Assembly (NCBI GenBank): GCA_017451975.1
Contig: JAFTNI010000243.1
Span: 1-12,483 of the forward strand
Source of the DNA: Clostridia bacterium
GTDB taxonomy: Bacteria > Bacillota > Clostridia > Oscillospirales > CAG-272
Reading direction: 5' to 3'
DNA length: 12,483 nucleotides
In this document: positions 6,564 through 12,483 of the stretch, piece by piece
Layout of the letters: each line of letters starts with the position of its first letter
How positions within the stretch are numbered: the first letter of the stretch is position 1
Position numbers and translations under genes: made by a program
Notes under the pieces: generated by a model
The model's input: only the letters and a program-made list of their open reading frames with translations
What the model was told of the DNA's origin: nothing
The model's database searches: none

Positions 6564-6592
6564 TTGATTTTTCTTAAATATTGTGTTATAAT
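6564..6592 (+). promoter_or_regulatory. Sigma-A promoter of rpmB
   Basis: TTGATT (6564-6569) and a perfect TATAAT (6587-6592) are 17 bases apart. The predicted start near 6599 leaves a leader of about 80 bases before rpmB. Confidence 0.8.
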
Positions 6593-6618
6593 CTATCTCG
6601 CTATGCTGCAACAGATTC

Positions 6619-6637
6619 ATAAATCGCAACGATTTAT
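6619..6637 (+). other. Small hairpin in the rpmB leader
   Basis: ATAAATCG and CGATTTAT form an 8-bp stem with a 3-base loop inside the predicted untranslated leader. It is AT-rich and could be a stability element or nothing. It matches no riboswitch I recognise. Confidence 0.35.
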
Positions 6638-6679
6638 TTTCTATGATAATTAAATTTTAAAAAATGGAGGTGTGTAGAT

Positions 6680-6865
6680 ATGGCAAAATGCATGTACTGC
6701 GGTAAGGGTGTTACATTCGGTCACAACGTTTCTCACTCCAATCGCAAAACCGGCAGAACTTGGAAGGCTAATATCAGAAAGGTCAGTGCTGTTGTTAACG
6801 GTGAACATAAGACTGTTACTGTTTGCGCTCGTTGCCTTCGTTCGGGTAAGGTCGAAAGAAACTGA
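6680..6865 (+). CDS. rpmB: 50S ribosomal protein L28 (bL28), zinc-ribbon form
   Basis: This 61-residue protein is a large-subunit ribosomal protein. MAKCMYCGKG at the N-terminus, FGHNVSHSNRKTGR(T)W and the C-terminal VCARCLRSGKV are diagnostic of bL28. Two CxxC pairs (Cys4/Cys7 and Cys49/Cys52) form the zinc-binding C+ version; zinc-free paralogs in other bacteria lack them. The ribosome-binding site GGAGGTG is close to ideal and fits high expression. A strong promoter and a clear terminator bracket the gene. Confidence 0.97.
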   Translation: MAKCMYCGKGVTFGHNVSHSNRKTGRTWKANIRKVSAVVNGEHKTVTVCARCLRSGKVERN

Positions 6866-6896
6866 CATACGCCTCTTGACTGCCTAAGCAACAAAG

Positions 6897-6931
6897 AACC
6901 TCTTCCCAAAAGGAAGAGGTTTTTATTTTTT
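6897..6931 (+). terminator. Intrinsic terminator of rpmB
   Basis: A 10-bp stem (6897-6906 with 6912-6921, core CCTCTTCC) with a 5-base loop is followed by a T-rich run. It ends only a few bases before the ribosome-binding site of the next gene. Confidence 0.9.
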
Positions 6932-6946
6932 ACGAAAGGTTTCACT

Positions 6947-7645
6947 ATGACTTTTTTTCTGGTTAACAAAAATTTCCCCGCAGAATTTGCCGAAAAAATT
7001 GCACCTTACGGCGAGGTTTTGCGCGTACCCGAATTTACCGCGCTCGATTTCCCCGTAAGCTGCCACCCCGATATGCTGGCGGTGAACGTTTGCGGAGAGC
7101 TTTTTATACACGCCGAAAACACGGCTCTCGCCGCCCTGCTCGAAAGCCGCGGCGTGCCTTTTTCGCTTTCAAGCTCCCCCGCAGGCAAAAAATACCCCGC
7201 CGACGTGGCGCTAAACTTATTCACGGCGGGCGGCTTTCTTTTCGCCAATACAAAGCACGCCAGCCGCGAAGTGATGGGCTTCGCCTGCAAGCAAGGGCTT
7301 ACGCTTGCACATATACCGCAGGGCTACGCAAAATGCTCTGCCATGCTTTTGGGCGGCGCCATAGTTACGGCAGATAAAGCAATATATAAATCAGCGCTTG
7401 AGCGCGGGATAGACGCGCTTATCATTTCCCCCGGGCACGTCGGCATCGAAAAATACGACACGGGCTTTATCGGCGGCGCTTCCTGCACGCTTGCGCACGG
7501 CAAGACCGCCGTGTTCGGCGATATACTCGCACACCCCGACGGTAAAAAAATGCTTGCCTTCGCCCACGTGCACGGCGTGGAGCTTATCTCCCTCGGCGAA
7601 GGCGCACTTTTCGATTACGGCGGCATTGTGCGCATAGATACTTGA
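6947..7645 (+). CDS. DUF6873-like protein (GME fold), function unknown
   Basis: This 232-residue, apparently soluble protein resembles the DUF6873 group of clostridial proteins predicted to share the GME (guanidine-modifying enzyme) fold of amidinotransferases and dimethylargininases. Visible marks are SCHPDMLAVNV (38-48), AGGFLFANTKHAS (94-106), QGYAKCSAMLLGGAIVTADKAIY (125-147) and GFIGGASC (173-180). GDILAHPDGKKML (191-203) and LGEGALFDYGGIVRI (216-230) follow. The HPD and the repeated GG turns fit that fold, but I cannot assign catalytic residues or a substrate. The ATG has AAAGG 7 bases upstream. The rpmB terminator ends just before it and no separate promoter is visible, so expression may depend on readthrough. 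Its last codons overlap the -35 of the next promoter. Confidence 0.65.
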   Translation: MTFFLVNKNFPAEFAEKIAPYGEVLRVPEFTALDFPVSCHPDMLAVNVCGELFIHAENTALAALLESRGVPFSLSSSPAGKKYPADVALNLFTAGGFLFANTKHASREVMGFACKQGLTLAHIPQGYAKCSAMLLGGAIVTADKAIYKSALERGIDALIISPGHVGIEKYDTGFIGGASCTLAHGKTAVFGDILAHPDGKKMLAFAHVHGVELISLGEGALFDYGGIVRIDT

Positions 7646-7705
7646 CTTTTTTCCCACGAAATGGCATTATAATTATATAAATCTTATGAAGAGGATGTTT
7701 TTATG
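7634..7705 (+). repeat. Promoter-leader repeat, copy A
   Basis: This segment shares with copy B (9690-9767) an exact 17-bp block starting ATAGATACTTGAC (7634-7650), then an exact 14-bp block ATAAATCTTATGAA (7677-7690), then a purine-rich ribosome-binding site and an ATG. The blocks are 26 bases apart here and 29 in copy B. Copy A begins inside the last codons and stop of the preceding gene. Confidence 0.85.
7642..7670 (+). promoter_or_regulatory. Promoter of the glycosidase-like gene
   Basis: TTGACT (7642-7647) is followed after 17 bases by CATTAT (7665-7670). A better TATAAT lies three bases further on, at a 20-base spacing. The -35 overlaps the stop codon of the upstream gene. The parallel with copy B supports the 17-base reading. 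Confidence 0.6.
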
Positions 7706-9619
7706 AATAAGATACTGATTTTAGACCATGGCGAAAGCGACCTTGCAAGTTTGATTAGCGTAAACTGCGAAAACACAGAACGATTTAATTTTGAAGAATA
7801 CGGTTCTATCGATTTCGAAGCTTACGATGCCTATGCTTTTTTGGGCGGAAACTGCGAAGAAGCATTTATGCTGCCGCCTCCCCTGCGAGTTAAATTTGAA
7901 GCGCTGCGAAAAACGGGAAAACCTATCTTTGCCGAGTTTATTCGCTCTGTCGGATACCACAGCAGCGGAAACGTGCTGAAAATGGACCACCAGCGCCTTA
8001 TGTACCGAGAACAGCCTATATCTATCGGTGGGCTTTCCTTCGGTGATATTCTGGACGGGCATTACAACGATTGCTGTAGATACGATTTCCTGACGGGAGA
8101 TATAGAGCCTATCCTCTCCTACTACGATTACCTCAACGCGCACGCACACATCGATGCAAAAACATATAGGCTCGATAAGGGCATTCCCGCTTTGTGGCTG
8201 CTTGATGGGAATACGCTTATTTCCTCATTCCGCCTCTGCAATTTTAACCGTGCACGTTTCGCACCCGAAAATAATTGGAAATGCGTGCTTCGCTATATTC
8301 TCACCTTTTTGGCGGGAGAGAACATTGCCCCCACCTTTCCCGCACCCGTTTGCCGTTTTGAAAAAGACACTGTTATAGAATCGCCTTCAGATGCAAGTGA
8401 AGTCGTGCGTATGGGGCTTGATTGGTTCGAAAATGCGAATATGCTCATCGATAGCGGCAAGCTCGGCGTAAAAGAAGGCTTCAGCCACCATATTTCCGCT
8501 AAAGACGGAAAGCAGAAATGCGAAGCTCTCGTGCGCACAGATTGCTCGGGCGAAACGGGCGGCGCATTTATGATGGATTGGCTGCTCACGAGTAACGAAA
8601 AGAGCAAAAGGATTTTTGAAAATATCGAAAGCTTCTGCTTCGAATATATGCAAGAAAAGTCGGGGGCTCACAAGGGTATGCTCCGCTGGACGGAAAATGC
8701 TTGGGGTACCTGTTACCAGGACGACGTTGCAAGGGCTATACTCCCCACGCTTCTGTGCCAGAATTATACCGAAAGCGGAAGCCGATATTTCGGCAGCGCA
8801 GTAGATGCCCTGCGCTACCTTCTTCGCACAACAGGGCCAAGCGGCCTTCGCACATCGTGCACGGTGGCATCATTTATGGATGAAGAAAGCGAAAAAAGAT
8901 ACCGCGAAACAGATTACCGCATTACTACAAAAGCTCACCACAACAGCTTTTACCAAGCCGCACTGTTGCTGGCTTACCGCGCAGGCGCACCAAAGGAATT
9001 TTTAGAGGTTGGCGTTAAGGGGCTTTCGAGCGTTATGACGCTTTACCCCGAAAACGAGCGCGAAACAAGCGAAACAGAGGAAATGTGCCGCCTTATCTTT
9101 CCTCTTTCCGTTCTCTATCAGGTAACGGGGGAGGAAGAGCACAGAAAGTGGCTCTATCGCGTGGCAAATGACCTTGAACGCGTTCAGCACGAAAGCGGCG
9201 GCTTTTGCGAATGGGACACAGGCTATAAAGCATCTTGCTCCAGGCGAGAAAACGGCGAATGCGCCTTGCTTGCAGAAAACGGCGACCCTGTCATAGATCT
9301 TCTCTACTCCAACAACTGGCTACCTCTTGGCTTTGCCTATGCATACATGGTTACGAATGACCGTTATTTCTACGAAAAATGGCTCGATGTCACGCGCTTT
9401 TTGGCAAGATGCCAGGTACACAGTAACGATATATCACTTCACGGCAGCTGGAGCCGCGGCTTCGACGTGGAGCGTTGGGAAATATACGGCGTTCCCCACG
9501 ATATCGGTTGGTCGCCCTGCTGTGTGGAAACAGGTTGGACTGTGGGCGAAATACTTATGGGCATCCAATTTATGATATGGCTCGAAAAGCGCGAAAATGC
9601 TTTTCCCGTAATTCCGTGA
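7703..9619 (+). CDS. Glycosidase-like protein: predicted amidotransferase-like N-domain plus (alpha/alpha)6-barrel domain
   Basis: Not recognised at family level. Residues 1 to about 215 look like an alpha/beta class I glutamine-amidotransferase-like domain (ILILDHGESDLASLI, then YDAYAFLGGN, then ALRKTGKPIFAEF), as seen as accessory domains in some glycoside hydrolases. Residues about 225-630 are helical with aromatic and acidic loops typical of six-hairpin glycosidases: DCSGETGG (280-287), WTENAWGTCYQDDVARAILP (329-348), GGFCEWDTGY (499-508) and GWSPCCVETGW (602-612). Asp340/Asp341 and Glu503/Asp505 are candidate catalytic or binding acids. There is no signal peptide, so it probably works inside the cell on imported oligosaccharide. 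The ATG has GAGGA 7 bases upstream. The esterase gene follows under a copy of the same promoter segment. Enzyme class is inference; substrate unknown. Confidence 0.6.
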   Translation: MNKILILDHGESDLASLISVNCENTERFNFEEYGSIDFEAYDAYAFLGGNCEEAFMLPPPLRVKFEALRKTGKPIFAEFIRSVGYHSSGNVLKMDHQRLMYREQPISIGGLSFGDILDGHYNDCCRYDFLTGDIEPILSYYDYLNAHAHIDAKTYRLDKGIPALWLLDGNTLISSFRLCNFNRARFAPENNWKCVLRYILTFLAGENIAPTFPAPVCRFEKDTVIESPSDASEVVRMGLDWFENANMLIDSGKLGVKEGFSHHISAKDGKQKCEALVRTDCSGETGGAFMMDWLLTSNEKSKRIFENIESFCFEYMQEKSGAHKGMLRWTENAWGTCYQDDVARAILPTLLCQNYTESGSRYFGSAVDALRYLLRTTGPSGLRTSCTVASFMDEESEKRYRETDYRITTKAHHNSFYQAALLLAYRAGAPKEFLEVGVKGLSSVMTLYPENERETSETEEMCRLIFPLSVLYQVTGEEEHRKWLYRVANDLERVQHESGGFCEWDTGYKASCSRRENGECALLAENGDPVIDLLYSNNWLPLGFAYAYMVTNDRYFYEKWLDVTRFLARCQVHSNDISLHGSWSRGFDVERWEIYGVPHDIGWSPCCVETGWTVGEILMGIQFMIWLEKRENAFPVIP

Positions 9620-9764
9620 GCACACACCCTACAGATTATATTATGATTTAATCGAACCTTGAAAAACAGATTTCTACCTATTTGCATTAATAGATACTTG
9701 ACTTTTACACTGTAAAATGATACTATAAAATTATAATAAATCTTATGAAAAGGAAGTTTTCACT
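9620..9764 (+). promoter_or_regulatory. Intergenic region with esterase promoter (TTGACT/TACTAT) and palindrome
   Basis: TTGACT (9698-9703) and TACTAT (9721-9726) are 17 bases apart. The spacer region holds a perfect 15-bp palindrome, TTTTACA-C-TGTAAAA (9703-9717), well placed for a repressor. No clear terminator for the upstream gene was found in the first ~65 bases. Confidence 0.65.
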
Positions 9765-9767
9765 ATG
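9690..9767 (+). repeat. Promoter-leader repeat, copy B
   Basis: This is the second copy of the segment at 7634-7705. It has the same 17-bp block (9690-9706) and 14-bp block (9736-9749), followed by AAGGAAG and the esterase ATG. It contains the same sequence as the end of the DUF6873-like gene (codons I-D-T-stop), although no gene ends here. Confidence 0.85.
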
Positions 9768-10601
9768 TTGATATACCCCTCTATTGAAGTTTTCACGCTT
9801 TGTGAAACAGACGACAAAACAATTACACTCACAGCTTTCATTGCGGGCGTTGCAGATGATATGCCCTTCAACAAAAAAAGAAAAGCCGTTCTCATTTGCC
9901 CCGGCGGTGCATATGCATTCTGCTCCAACCGCGAAGGCGAGCCTATTGCAACATCCTTCCTCGCGGCGGGATATAACGCTTTCGTGCTCGATTATTCCAC
10001 AAAAAACAAGGATATGAAGGGCAAAAAATTCCCCGGACAGCTTATAGAAGCGGCTCTCGCTATGAAATTTATAAAGGATAACGCAGAAAAGCTCCACGTT
10101 GACCCCAACTATGTTTTCGTTACGGGTTATTCCGCGGGCGGTCACCTCGCTGCCAGCCTTGGTATTCTCTATAACAGCGAATACGTTACCTCCGCTATCG
10201 AAATGCCCGAAAACTACGCTCGCCCCGCAGGTATGATACTTGCATACCCCGTTATTTCAAGCGGCGAATATGCTCACCGCGGCTCTATCGACAATATCCT
10301 CCACGACGAGAGGGATGACGAAGCGGCGCGCCTTAAGGTTTCGCTCGAAACGCGCGTAGATGAAAACACGGTGCCCACATTCCTCTGGCACACGAGAGAG
10401 GACACAACAGTTCCCGTTGAAAACTCCATTTTACTTGCAGCGGCTCTCGCTAAAAACAATATCCCCTTTGAAATGCACATCTACCCCTACGGCGGCCACG
10501 GCATCTCCCTTGCCAACCAGGTCGTAAGCGCCAACAACCCCACAGCCGCACAGTGGTTCGGCGAAGCGCTCCGTTGGATGGGCACTATCAAAAACGATTA
10601 A
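9765..10601 (+). CDS. Alpha/beta-hydrolase, carbohydrate esterase-like
   Basis: This 278-residue cytoplasmic alpha/beta hydrolase carries a full catalytic triad. Ser123 lies in GYSAGGH, Asp213 in HTREDTTVP and His245 in YPYGGHGIS. CPGGAY (45-50) supplies the HGG-type oxyanion hole. The closest groups are the BD-FAE/acetyl-xylan-esterase-like and dienelactone-hydrolase-like proteins (pattern LDY, then aA..fi..nA..lhvD...vfv.GySAGGHLAA). A likely role is removal of acetyl or feruloyl groups from sugar fragments. The neighbouring glycosidase-like gene supports this, but the substrate is unproven. There is no signal peptide. The start has AAGGAAG about 8 bases upstream, and a terminator follows. 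Confidence 0.85.
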   Translation: MLIYPSIEVFTLCETDDKTITLTAFIAGVADDMPFNKKRKAVLICPGGAYAFCSNREGEPIATSFLAAGYNAFVLDYSTKNKDMKGKKFPGQLIEAALAMKFIKDNAEKLHVDPNYVFVTGYSAGGHLAASLGILYNSEYVTSAIEMPENYARPAGMILAYPVISSGEYAHRGSIDNILHDERDDEAARLKVSLETRVDENTVPTFLWHTREDTTVPVENSILLAAALAKNNIPFEMHIYPYGGHGISLANQVVSANNPTAAQWFGEALRWMGTIKND

Positions 10602-10623
10602 CCGTTAAATCGCGAAAGCGCAC

Positions 10624-10659
10624 TGCCGCGCCGCCTTACCGAGCGCATCTTGCGCGGCA
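10624..10659 (+). other. GC-rich hairpin downstream of the esterase gene
   Basis: TGCCGCGC (10624-10631) and GCGCGGCA (10652-10659) form a perfect 8-bp stem around a 20-base loop. An alternative 5-bp hairpin (GCGCA with TGCGC, 10643-10655) would exclude it. The patch is much richer in G and C than other intergenic DNA here. It lacks a U-tract, so it is not itself a standard terminator. Confidence 0.5.
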
Positions 10660-10682
10660 AACAGAGTAAATTCCATCATATA

Positions 10683-10710
10683 AAAAATGCAGAGCTTGCT
10701 CTGCATTTTT
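10683..10710. terminator. Bidirectional terminator between the esterase and lipoprotein genes
   Basis: A perfect 12-bp stem (10683-10694 with 10699-10710, core TGCAGAG) with a 4-base loop is flanked by A-runs and T-runs that serve both directions. It lies between convergent genes, 4 bases from the lipoprotein stop. Confidence 0.9.
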
Positions 10711-10714
10711 GTTT

Positions 10715-11221
10715 TTATTCAAATGTTCTTTCCGCCGTAACGGTAAACTCTGCGCTCTCGCCTGCTATGCGAAGCTCATAGGTTTTGCCTTTTGCCCCCT
10801 TCAGCTCATACACAGAATTTTCGCCCACCGTGAAATCGTGAAGTATATTCATTTTTTCATCTACGAGCAACAAGCGCATATTGCCCTTTGCGCGCTCGCA
10901 ATTCACCGTAAAAGTAACCTTTTCCGCTTCACAGCGCGTTTTTTGCAAAACCGTAACGCCTGAAAATGGGGTGGATGCGCAAGCAACAAGCTCGTCCGAT
11001 TCGTCTATACTGTTCGCATCTTCCGGTATACCTATGCCGAATTCCTTGCAGAAATGCCTCGGCTCATTTTCGCAGATGTCTGCCCCTGTTAGCACGGCAA
11101 GCGAATAATCATCCTCGCCGTTTTCGTCTGCTATTTCAAGCGGGCTTGCCTCGCCGCAGGAAAACAACGCAAGGGTAAGCACAAGGGCCCAAAGTAACAC
11201 GAATGTTTTTTTGAAATTCAT
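10715..11221 (-). CDS. Putative lipoprotein of unknown function
   Basis: This 168-residue protein starts with a basic MNFKK, a hydrophobic stretch and a lipobox LFSC with Cys22. It should be lipid-modified and anchored outside the cell membrane. The mature part is acidic at first (EIADENGEDD). The C-terminal ~75 residues alternate short beta-like segments (VTFTVNCERAKG, MRLLLVDEK, VYELKGAKGKTYELRIAG), suggesting a small beta-sandwich domain; this is inference. No catalytic motif is seen. AGGAG lies 6 bases upstream of the ATG. The purF terminator ends only 4 bases before that site and no promoter is visible between, so expression may need readthrough from purF or a promoter within it. Confidence 0.75.
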   Translation of the reverse strand: MNFKKTFVLLWALVLTLALFSCGEASPLEIADENGEDDYSLAVLTGADICENEPRHFCKEFGIGIPEDANSIDESDELVACASTPFSGVTVLQKTRCEAEKVTFTVNCERAKGNMRLLLVDEKMNILHDFTVGENSVYELKGAKGKTYELRIAGESAEFTVTAERTFE

Positions 11222-11236
11222 ATTTTTCTCCTGTTA

Positions 11237-11267
11237 AAAAACCGCAAGTACAGGGCTTGCGGTTTTT
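11237..11267 (-). terminator. Intrinsic terminator of purF, directly upstream of the lipoprotein gene
   Basis: A 12-bp stem (11237-11248 with 11256-11267, core CCGCAAG) with a 7-base loop lies 10 bases after the purF stop. On the minus strand the second arm ends in six T. The ribosome-binding site of the lipoprotein gene begins within about 4 bases. Confidence 0.88.
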
Positions 11268-11277
11268 GTTTTCGATT

Positions 11278-12483
11278 TTATTCCACACCGTCCCAGCAGT
11301 ATGTGCAAAACTCGCTCTTTTTGAGGCCTATTGCTTTCACAATACCATCGAGCGACTGGAATTCCAGCGATTTAAAGCCGAGCTTTTCGCAAATCGCCGC
11401 GCGAAGCTTTTTGCCGCGCTCAGTTTTGCTGCTGCTGTACTCTTTTATGTAGTCAAGCCCTTCTTCACCCTCAAGCTCCACGATGATTCTTCTGGCAAGA
11501 AGTTCCATTTCGCTGTTAGCACGCGAGAAATTGAGATATTTACAACTATACATAATGGGAGGGCAAGCAGAACGCATATGAACCGCTTTAGCGCCGTTAT
11601 CGTAAAGGAAATCGATTGTTCCCTTGAGCTGCGTTCCGCGCACGATGGAGTCGTCAACGAAAAGAAGGCTTTTGTCGACGATAAGCTCGTGAACGGGAAT
11701 CTGTTTCATTTTCGCCACTCTTTCGCGCTCGTTCTGGTGAGTGGGTGTAAAGCTTCTGGACCACGTAGGTGTATATTTTATAAATGGGCGCGCAAAAGGA
11801 ATGCTGCTTTTGTTGGCATAGCCTATTGCGTGGGGCGTACCTGAATCGGGCACACCGCTTACGTAATCGACACCATCTGTGTTACCCGCGATTTTATCGT
11901 TCTGAGCAAGAATTTCGCCGTTACGGTAGCGCATTACCTCAACGTTCACGCCCTCGTAGGTAGAAGTTGAATAACCGTAATATGTCCACATAAAGGAGCA
12001 GACACGCTTCTTCTTTCCGGGCTCAACAAGCCGAGTATACCCGTCTGCGGTTATTTCCACAACCTCACCGGGGCCAAGCTCGTACACAGGCGTGAAATCC
12101 AGCTTCTGGCTTGCGAAGGATTCCATAGTTACGCAGTAGCCGTCCTCTCCCTTGCCAATGCTTACGGGCAACCTGCCCACTTTATCGCGCGCAACTATAA
12201 GCGAGCCATCGTCTTTAAGTATAACTATATTCGCCGTGCCTTCTATAACGCTCTGCGCAAATTTTATGCCTTCTGCAAAGTCGCCCTTTTGGTTTATAAG
12301 CGAAGCGAGAATTTCCGTAGCGTTGATATTACCGCCCGTCATAGCCTGAAAATGGCCGTGTGTGAAAGAAAGATACTGATCTATAATAATGTCCGCATTG
12401 TTTATGATACCTATCATGCAAATAGCATATGTACCGAGCGTAGAGCGTATGAGCAAGGGCTGAGGGTCATAATCACTTATACA
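11278..12483 (-). CDS. purF: Amidophosphoribosyltransferase PurF (partial, N-terminus outside window)
   Basis: PurF makes 5-phosphoribosylamine from PRPP and glutamine, the first step of purine synthesis. The reading frame is open to the window edge (the first visible codons read CISDYDPQP), so the N-terminus with the catalytic Cys1 is missing; 401 residues are visible. The visible part holds the remainder of the glutaminase domain (RSTLGTYAICMIGIINN) and SGVPDSGTPHAIGYA. The PRPP loop LLFVDDSIVRG is at about 273-283 of the visible part. Cysteines at visible positions 162, 314, 393 and 396 (ending FCTYCWDG) match the four 4Fe-4S ligands of the Bacillus-type enzyme. The central GYSTSTYEGVNVEV differs from the usual ARPDS-type sequence, suggesting a variant clade. 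A terminator follows; the promoter is out of view. Confidence 0.9.
   Translation of the reverse strand, partial: CISDYDPQPLLIRSTLGTYAICMIGIINNADIIIDQYLSFTHGHFQAMTGGNINATEILASLINQKGDFAEGIKFAQSVIEGTANIVILKDDGSLIVARDKVGRLPVSIGKGEDGYCVTMESFASQKLDFTPVYELGPGEVVEITADGYTRLVEPGKKKRVCSFMWTYYGYSTSTYEGVNVEVMRYRNGEILAQNDKIAGNTDGVDYVSGVPDSGTPHAIGYANKSSIPFARPFIKYTPTWSRSFTPTHQNERERVAKMKQIPVHELIVDKSLLFVDDSIVRGTQLKGTIDFLYDNGAKAVHMRSACPPIMYSCKYLNFSRANSEMELLARRIIVELEGEEGLDYIKEYSSSKTERGKKLRAAICEKLGFKSLEFQSLDGIVKAIGLKKSEFCTYCWDGVE

Noticed and set aside
6599..6679. Riboswitch or ribosomal-protein leader upstream of rpmB
   Set aside because: Only one small AT-rich hairpin is visible and no conserved leader motif was recognised.
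6876..6881. TTGACT between rpmB and its terminator as a promoter for the DUF6873-like gene
   Set aside because: No -10 hexamer at 15-19 bases; the expected place is the terminator stem.
1..12483. CRISPR array, tRNA genes or insertion sequences
   Set aside because: No regularly spaced repeats, no cloverleaf with a T-loop GTTCRAN signature, and no transposase or terminal inverted repeats were seen. The 7634/9690 repeat pair has only two copies and contains promoters.

Overview
The window looks like a chromosomal segment of a low-to-moderate GC Gram-positive anaerobe of the class Clostridia, probably an uncultured gut lineage. This is inferred from the gene content: a DacF-type D,D-carboxypeptidase, MtaB, a His-less HPr-like protein typical of clostridia, a zinc-ribbon L28, a PurF with iron-sulfur cysteines, and a DUF378 protein. 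Intergenic DNA is AT-rich, promoters are of the sigma-A type (often with an extended -10), and many short intrinsic terminators are present. No rRNA, tRNA, CRISPR array, insertion sequence or phage gene was seen.

Layout. Positions 41-3580 carry four minus-strand genes: mtaB (tRNA ms2t6A methylthiotransferase), a dacF-like secreted D-Ala-D-Ala carboxypeptidase, a small HPr-like protein lacking the catalytic histidine, and a divergent TspO-like membrane protein. Terminators and promoters between them suggest mostly single-gene transcription. Positions 3684-5417 hold a plus-strand ECF-type sigma factor fused to a large uncharacterised C-terminal region, with both a sigma-A-like and an ECF-like promoter upstream. 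A shared terminator separates it from a minus-strand DUF378 membrane protein. Positions 5803-7645 carry plus-strand trmB, rpmB and a DUF6873-like (GME-fold) protein. Positions 7634-10601 hold an apparently cytoplasmic glycosidase-like protein and an alpha/beta-hydrolase esterase. Each is preceded by a related copy of the same promoter-leader segment. Positions 10715-12483 hold, on the minus strand, a lipoprotein and the C-terminal part of purF, which runs off the window end.

Functional reading. Most of the window is housekeeping: tRNA modification, translation, peptidoglycan maturation and purine synthesis. The accessory parts are the sigma factor with its unknown sensor-like extension, and the glycosidase/esterase pair. 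That pair may act together on an imported acylated glycan fragment, since neither protein has a signal peptide. The most unusual DNA-level signal is the roughly 75-bp promoter-leader repeat flanking the glycosidase gene; its first copy includes the stop codon of the preceding gene. No complete new multi-gene system could be shown.
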